Assembly (NCBI RefSeq): GCF_029852145.1
Contig: NC_079973.1
Location: 6,096,385-6,160,384, forward strand
From: Microplitis mediator
Taxonomy: Eukaryota > Arthropoda > Insecta > Hymenoptera > Braconidae
DNA length: 64,000 bases
Reading direction: 5' to 3'
Each line of letters begins with the position of its first letter. The stretch's first letter is position 1. Made by a program: the position numbers and the translations under genes. The notes under the pieces are model-generated. The model was not told the origin of the DNA. It searched no databases and was given only the letters and a program-made list of their open reading frames with translations. Positions 58,315 through 64,000 of the stretch are shown here, in pieces.

Positions 58315-58770
58315 AGGGGCAAAAGGGGGTACTTAAGGAAATACCAAGTTTTCGAGGACTCAAATACGCTAAATCTTTTTTTTTTTAATGATATTCAAAG
58401 TAAATAAAAGAAATTTTCAGTTACCGTTGAAAATAAAAAATTTTGGATTTTAAACGAATTTGATTAAGTTGAATTTTTTTTTGAGTAATTTACATGAAGA
58501 AAAATTATATTTTACATGTTTATTGGATATAAAAGAAGAAAAAACAATTTTTAATAGTTTTTATCATAAAACAAACGTCATTAATATTTTTCAACTGACA
58601 ATTGATTTTTGAAAAAGTTTACCAAAAAAAATTCAAAGTGACACTTAATTATATTTACAGAAGTGATTATGGAATGTTTAAAAACCATTTAAAATATAAA
58701 ATTTTTTTTTATAAAATTTTGGGAGTACCCCGTTTTGCCTACCCTACCCCCTTTTGCCCCCCTTCCCCTA
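58315..58770. mobile_element. Element K, copy 2
   Basis: TAGGGGAGGGAGGGGCAAAA ... CTTTTGCCCCCCTTCCCCTA, body collinear with 50827-51340 (shared ACCAAGTTTTCGAGGACTCA). It lacks the second G-rich block of copy 1 through an internal deletion. Confidence 0.8.
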
Positions 58771-58783
58771 TAATAGCTGAAGA

Positions 58784-58908
58784 AGTATAATGAAATTTCA
58801 AAATTTGAAAAAAATTTCAATTTTGAAAAAAAAAATTAACTTCGAAAAAAAATTTTTATTTTTTCCAAACTTTGAATTTTTTTTTCAAATTTTAAAATTT
58901 CATTATAC
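58784..58908. repeat. 125-bp AT palindrome
   Basis: GTATAATGAAATTTCAAAAT and its inverse ATTTTAAAATTTCATTATAC bracket TTTTGAAAAAAAAAATTAAC-type tracts; starts 14 bp after element K. Confidence 0.75.
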
Positions 58909-58957
58909 GGACAGAAAAATTAGTACATAAAACTTGTTCCTTATCCTATTTATTCCA

Positions 58958-59050
58958 CAGGAAAAATCCTGTTGCTGCAACAGGATTTTGTCCTGTTGCT
59001 CTCACAGGATTTATCCTGTTACTCCCACAGGACTGCATCTTGTTGCAGCA
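58958..59050. repeat. Alternating CACAGGA / TCCTGTTG stem-loop array
   Basis: Within 90 bp the words ACAGGA and TCCTGT alternate four times (ACAGGAAAAATCCTGTTGCT, AACAGGATTTTGTCCTGTTG, CACAGGATTTATCCTGTTAC, then CACAGGACTG), so several small hairpins or one cruciform can form. Confidence 0.75.
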
Positions 59051-59228
59051 CCTATTTTTTTTTTCCGTATACAGTAAAAATTTAGTTACTGGATAGATAT
59101 CCTTACAGTACCAAATTTTATGGGTAATTTTTACTCTAAAATTCTCTGTGTGCAGACATAGTTCGTCAGACTATAACGATAAAGTTCAGATTGCATAAGC
59201 CCACTTTTCACGACTTGTTGGTACTACA

Positions 59229-59232
59229 TATA

Positions 59233-59284
<52 letters not shown>
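59229..59284. repeat. (TA)n microsatellite
   Basis: About 27 uninterrupted TA units. Confidence 0.95.
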
Positions 59285-59286
<2 letters not shown>

Positions 59287-60361
59287 AACCGTTGCTTGTA
59301 TAGAAATGTCGTTTCCGAAACGTAAAACGCTAACTTGCAACAAACAACTTTCCTCAGTATACTCTGGTAGTATTTATAGTAACTATGGTATTTTTATCAT
59401 GTGTGTGTGTGAGTTTCTATATGTATGAAAGGTGACAAAGGGCAACATTATTTTACTGTGATCAAGGCAAAGGTGTTCGAGCAAAGGCTTGTACGGCAGT
59501 ACACTTCATAAAGACGTTTTAACCACAAAAACATGAATATTTATGCGTATATACATATATATTCTTTGCTCAACATTCTAACTATTTTGTTTTAATGTCT
59601 GACAACTTTTAATTTCTTTCACTAGACTGAATTCATTTCTCTAATACTATTTTTTTTTTTGACGTTAATGATTATTTTTTTTTTACTTTATTAATTTTAA
59701 AAATCAATTCATAATTAAAAAAAAACAGATAATTATAATGGATATTTATCCATAATTATTAAAAAATTTTATACTCTCAGTAAAATAAAAAATTTCAATG
59801 CAATTTAATTCAGTAATGCAATAATAATTGAATTTCGGGGCAAATCCAAATTGGTCGTCGTTAATACTAAATATAATCTATGTCCACGTAATATATATTG
59901 AGTGAATAGTGTACCTGAGGTCTATCAAGTTCAATATATCGCCTCTGTTGTACAAGCCTTGAACATTGTCATCAAGTCTTTGATGTGCAGACACTTACGC
60001 GCATATGAAATTAGGTGGTATATACTCAAAGGTTAATAGAGAGTAACATTGATAAATAGACATCGAGATTTTAATTAAATGGATATTTATAACTTAATTA
60101 TTTATCTATTGATTGACAAACATTTATATTTTCATTTAACATTATTCTATAACTCATTAATTTTTTATTTAAAAAAATAATTTTGTTGTTTCGTTATTGT
60201 TGATAAATCAAATTTAAGTACATTCAATTTTTTTTAATTATTTTCTTTTCAAGTTTTCATGAAAAAGTTTGTTGGATGTCAATTTTCCATAAATCGCGTT
60301 TGAAAATAATTATTAGCTCATTAGTATTTATTTATGATAATTTTAAATTATCATAAATAAA
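59285..60361. other. Gene-poor DNA
   Basis: A GT-rich run (GTGTGTGTGTGAG) near 59401 and a GC-richer patch at 59440-59510; no gene or repeat end supported. Confidence 0.4.
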
Positions 60362-61265
60362 CATGGCGGCCATAAACTGAGAAAACCGGGAATATCGGGA
60401 ATTATCAGGGAATTTAATGCAACCGGGAAATATTGTTCAAATGTCGGAATTTCGAAATTATCCGGGAATTCAATTGCGACAATTCAAAATTAAAAATTTT
60501 TCAATAATACACTAGTCACAAAAATTAAGGGATATTAAAAAAATTTCAAATTTTCAAGTGATTTTCCACAGATTGTAACTCAAAGGAAATGTCCGTACAA
60601 CAAAAACAAAAAAGGCAGACTGTAGATTCAAGTATCTAGTTTTCAGATCTGATGTTGAAATTTTTTAATATGAACGGTTTCGGAGTAATCCAAAGAAAAC
60701 CGTCGAAAAAAAAATTTTCAAAATTTTTGGTCGTCGAACAAACAGTCTATGGGCTTCAATAAATTTTTTCCGATAGTTATGATAGATTTTTGATTACTCC
60801 GGAGTCATGCATAATAAAAAAATTTCACGCGCAGATCAGAAAACTAAACACTTGGAGCTACAATTTGCCTTTAATGTTTTTGTTGTACGACCATTTCCCT
60901 TCGAGTTCCAACCTGTTGAAAGTCACTTAAAAATTCGAAATTTTTTTAATACCCCTTAATTTTTGTGACTAGTGTATTTTGAATTTATTTCAATCATAAT
61001 ATTTCTTATTAAATATTTTAACTTACATATTTTTAACATCGAGTAATCAAAAGTAGGCCATATTAATTTATTTTATTGACTTGTTTTTGGTTTCTCGCAT
61101 GACTTAATCATCAGGTTCAATTATTGACAATGAAAATATAATAAAAACTTTGAATATCTTCATGACACAAATAAAATTTCTGAATCAGGGAAAAGTGCGA
61201 AAAATTTTACTGGAAAATCGTGAAATGTCAGGGAATTTTGAAATAATTTCTTTGTGGCCACCCTG
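60362..61265. mobile_element. Element E, copy 2, with nested Tc-like element
   Basis: Ends CATGGCGGCCATAAACTGAG (diverged) and TTTGTGGCCACCCTG. The TA-flanked Tc-like element is at 60510-60974 in the same position as in copy 1; there is no MITE-A. No clear flanking duplication. Confidence 0.75.
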
Positions 61266-62279
61266 ATTTATAATTTATAAAATAATTTCTTAAAAGTTAT
61301 TAAAAAACTTTATCGTTTATCTTTGATAAATTTTTTTTTTTTTTTGCCACATTTTTAAATTACTTGAGAATATCAAAAAGTATTGGACGGCAAATAGTGA
61401 AAGCTCGTGTTCAAGTGAAAAGATTCTAAGTAGGTATGATTTATTCAGATACGATTTATTTGACAAACGAATGATATTCCCGTCGTAGTGGGAAAAAGAT
61501 TGACATCTCTTTTAGTTTACACTGCGTTTACTTTTATTGAAAATATACTTTTCAATATTTGCTATCACTTTTCACGACTTTATTTACTACACAAACAATA
61601 TCATAAAATATTTAGTTTTTTTTTATCAACTTTAATATTAAACAATTTTTTTTTTTTTATTGATTTTGTTGAATTTTTAGTAACTATTTAAAACTCAAAT
61701 TAAAAATATTAATGAAAAGCTTGTTGCTTTATTTATTTATGTAAGTGACAAGTTGAGATTAAATGAGACAGGAGAAAATTAAAGTAAAATGGGAAATAAG
61801 ATTGTTAACTTTCGTTTGCATTATTGCAGTTTTGTAATTGCAAGACAAGAAAGTACAGAATAAAAAAAAACTTAATTATGGTCTTTTTTTTTTCATCAAG
61901 TCTTAACAGCAGTCGCGAGATCATATTTTTTTTTAAACGGAAAACTAAAAATAAATTGTTTGATTATTTTTAAAAATTTTGATTTAATCAAAACTTTTTT
62001 TTTTTTATAAAAGAATTATTAGTTTGTTTTTGATTTAATAATTCAATAAAAAAATGTTGATATTATTTATTTTGAATATTGATATATATGTACTATATAT
62101 ATTTCAATTTAAATTTTACTTGTGTCAATATTTGAACAATTTTGCATTAATTATTACAAGAGTTAATAAAAATTTTAATTTGATAATTAAAATATATTCA
62201 TAAAGTAGAGATTGTAATTAATAACGTGGAAGTATGATACAAAATATATATTAAAAAAAATAAAAAAAAAAAGTAAAAG
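61266..62279. other. Gene-poor AT-rich DNA
   Basis: No supportable feature. Confidence 0.45.
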
Positions 62280-62600
62280 TAACAAGAGCGAGTACGTGAG
62301 AAAGTTTGATGTGTAAGAGGGTTAACAGGCTGAGGGAATAAAAAACAACGGCAGGAGTTGCCCCTGAGATTCGACGGCGCTTACCAGGAGAACTAGGGGG
62401 TGAACAGGGCATTCGCTATATATAGACAGCCGCCCGGGGCATCGATCGAACCCCTGTGCCTGGGAGAGAGTTCCGGACTCACTATTTTCCCTCTCTTCTT
62501 TAGTCATTCACTTCGTCCAGGGGTTCGTACATATTAAGCCCCCGAATCCGAGAAGGCACAATTTTATACGTCCACGTTTCTGACCATCCACGTTGCCTCT
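62280..62600 (-). repeat. GC-rich island, possible tRNA-derived SINE
   Basis: About 50 % GC in an AT-rich region. Read on the minus strand it contains ACTCTCTCCCAGGCACAGGG followed by GTTCGATCGATGCC, close to a Pol III B-box and T-arm, then a non-tRNA body and a terminal T/A-rich run at 62250-62280. That is the usual plan of a tRNA-related SINE, but no complete A-box or cloverleaf can be drawn, so this is tentative. Confidence 0.35.
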
Positions 62601-63656
62601 GATATCTACTTTTCATACTCATTACAGTCGATGCTTTTTCCTTCCTCTCTTTTTCATTTAATTTCTATTCAAATAATTTTTATTCGAGGTAATAAATTAA
62701 ATGAGATGTTTATTTTTTATTCCCATCGTCTTCTAGCTTTGATGAATTTAAAATTTGTCGAAGGTCTAATAATCGTAAGGTTGCGAGTTCGATTCCCAGT
62801 TAATGCTCCTTTAAAAAAAAATATAAATGAGAATTTTTTTTTTATTCAAATTTTGAATTCCGTTCTTTGGAAAATATTTTCAATTTTCTAAAAATTGAAT
62901 AAAAAAATTTTACAATTGACTTAGTGTACTTGAACTTTTATTTTCTTCAACAAAAGTCATTTCTACTTAGAGTAAACTTTGAGAAAAAGCTTAAATAAGT
63001 GACTTTATAAATACACACGTACAATTTTCTATGATTTGTGGTTATAAATAAATCACAAAACGTACAGACCATTGCATACCTGAAGAAAATACTTAAATCT
63101 AGTCTCTGCCCATGGGAATAAATTGTACGGATTACCAAGCACTTCTCCATCGAATCATGCAACCTCAGCTTTTTTATTTTAAGAACTCTCAACTCTGCTA
63201 GCAATTTTCTATATGGCTCATCACGCACAATTCAATCCTGTACATTTTATTTATTCAGTTTTTTATTTTTTACAACTACTAAAGGAGACAGTGATCGATG
63301 GCAAATAAAATTCAGATATTTTTTTATCGAATTTAATTGAGGATTAAATCATAACAACCATTGGACTTTTTTTTCCCTTTTGGAGCGAGCATTCCCATGA
63401 ATATTTTTATATTTCTTTGAAACAAAAAATAACCTAAAAATGAATAACTGTTTTATATTCTTTTTTCTTTTATCAGCTTTCATTTTTAGTGAGACACGAA
63501 AAAGCTCTTTCTATTTCCTATTATACTCAAAATAAATATATATAATAAGAATTTATAGAGTAATAAAATGTAATATTTAGTATTCGAAGTTTACAATTTT
63601 TTTTTTTAAATATTTTCGGTCTTTTTAGTATCAAAAAATAAATCTCAACTTTTGTA
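62601..63656. other. Gene-poor DNA
   Basis: AT-rich with no supported exon or repeat end. Confidence 0.45.
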
Positions 63657-64000
63657 CACTGTAAAAAATTTGCGAAGTGAACGCAGAGTAAACGCGGAGT
63701 GGATGACTTTATATTTATCTAATTCCCTCGGAGTGAATTTCACTCCGGAAGGGAGTTTCGGAAAATATTTATTATAAAAAAAATTACTAATACATAGTGA
63801 GCTTAGGTCTTTGATATTTTGACATTTATATATTGAGTACGGAAATAATTACGAGCTCCTATTCCAAATATTCACGCGAAATGATTTTTAAAAATTATAA
63901 GCAGCTGATAATAAAACTTTTATAAATATAATTCCACTGAGTCTTAAACTGTCGAATGACACATCAACCATACCACGAGATAACATTTCATATTCTACCG
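63657..64000. mobile_element. Left end of a CACTGTAAAAA-type element
   Basis: CACTGTAAAAAATTTGCGAAG preceded by TA repeats the end of 1686-2132; inner words GAGTGAATTTCACTCCGGAA are self-complementary. The right end was not found, either lost or beyond the window. Confidence 0.4.

Noticed and set aside
62322..62507. 61-codon minus-strand frame in the GC-rich island
   Set aside because: Explained by the island's base composition and the possible SINE; no protein features.
62765..62812. tRNA-like T-arm (GTTGCGAGTTCGATTCCCAG)
   Set aside because: The stem bases do not pair and no acceptor, D or anticodon stems can be drawn around it.
1..64000. CRISPR array, prophage or bacterial operon
   Set aside because: Introns, eukaryotic gene families and transposon types throughout; tandem units at 24586 are contiguous without spacers.

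Overview
The window reads as nuclear DNA of an insect, most likely a parasitoid wasp (Hymenoptera). It is very AT-rich, genes are split by short AT-rich introns with GT..AG borders, and the protein-coding content is typical metazoan housekeeping and signalling. The wasp assignment is an inference: it rests on an intronless ankyrin gene with a PRANC-like C-terminus (a combination known from parasitoid wasps, Wolbachia and poxviruses) together with the base composition. No rRNA, convincing tRNA, CRISPR, bacterial or viral genome structure is visible.

Layout, all genes on the + strand: (1) 3220-4971, a single-exon ankyrin/PRANC-like gene followed by a decayed tandem copy of its own 3' end; (2) 7336-11055, ABCF1 (ABC50), five exons, a twin-ATPase translation factor; (3) 13762-25711, MKK7/hemipterous, the JNK-activating MAP kinase kinase, eight coding exons plus an alternative last exon that gives a short vertebrate-like isoform; (4) 26178-28038, a 1.86 kb near-perfect inverted repeat (foldback element); (5) 28293-29318, an unrecognised intronless gene for a 341-residue membrane-anchored coiled-coil protein; (6) 34006-42802, EHMT/G9a, the H3K9 methyltransferase, nine coding exons with acidic N-terminus, AT-hooks, Cys-rich region, ankyrin repeats, pre-SET, SET and post-SET; (7) about 47460-47987, a probable non-coding first exon with a perfect donor, so that the gene-poor last 16 kb may be one long intron.

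The rest is dominated by small non-autonomous DNA transposons, many nested in one another. I call the main families MITE-A (about 200 bp, ends ATGATACTGAAGTTAGC, roughly 30 copies, exact 8-bp target duplications in four cases), MITE-B (about 205 bp, ends ATGAGTGTGAATGTAGCAG, about 12 copies), and elements C to L defined in the entries. Several introns of ABCF1, MKK7 and EHMT shrink to about 80 bp once these insertions are subtracted. The three conserved genes do not form a pathway or operon; they are neighbours only. All exon borders were derived by reading splice sites and keeping frame by hand, without transcripts or database searches.
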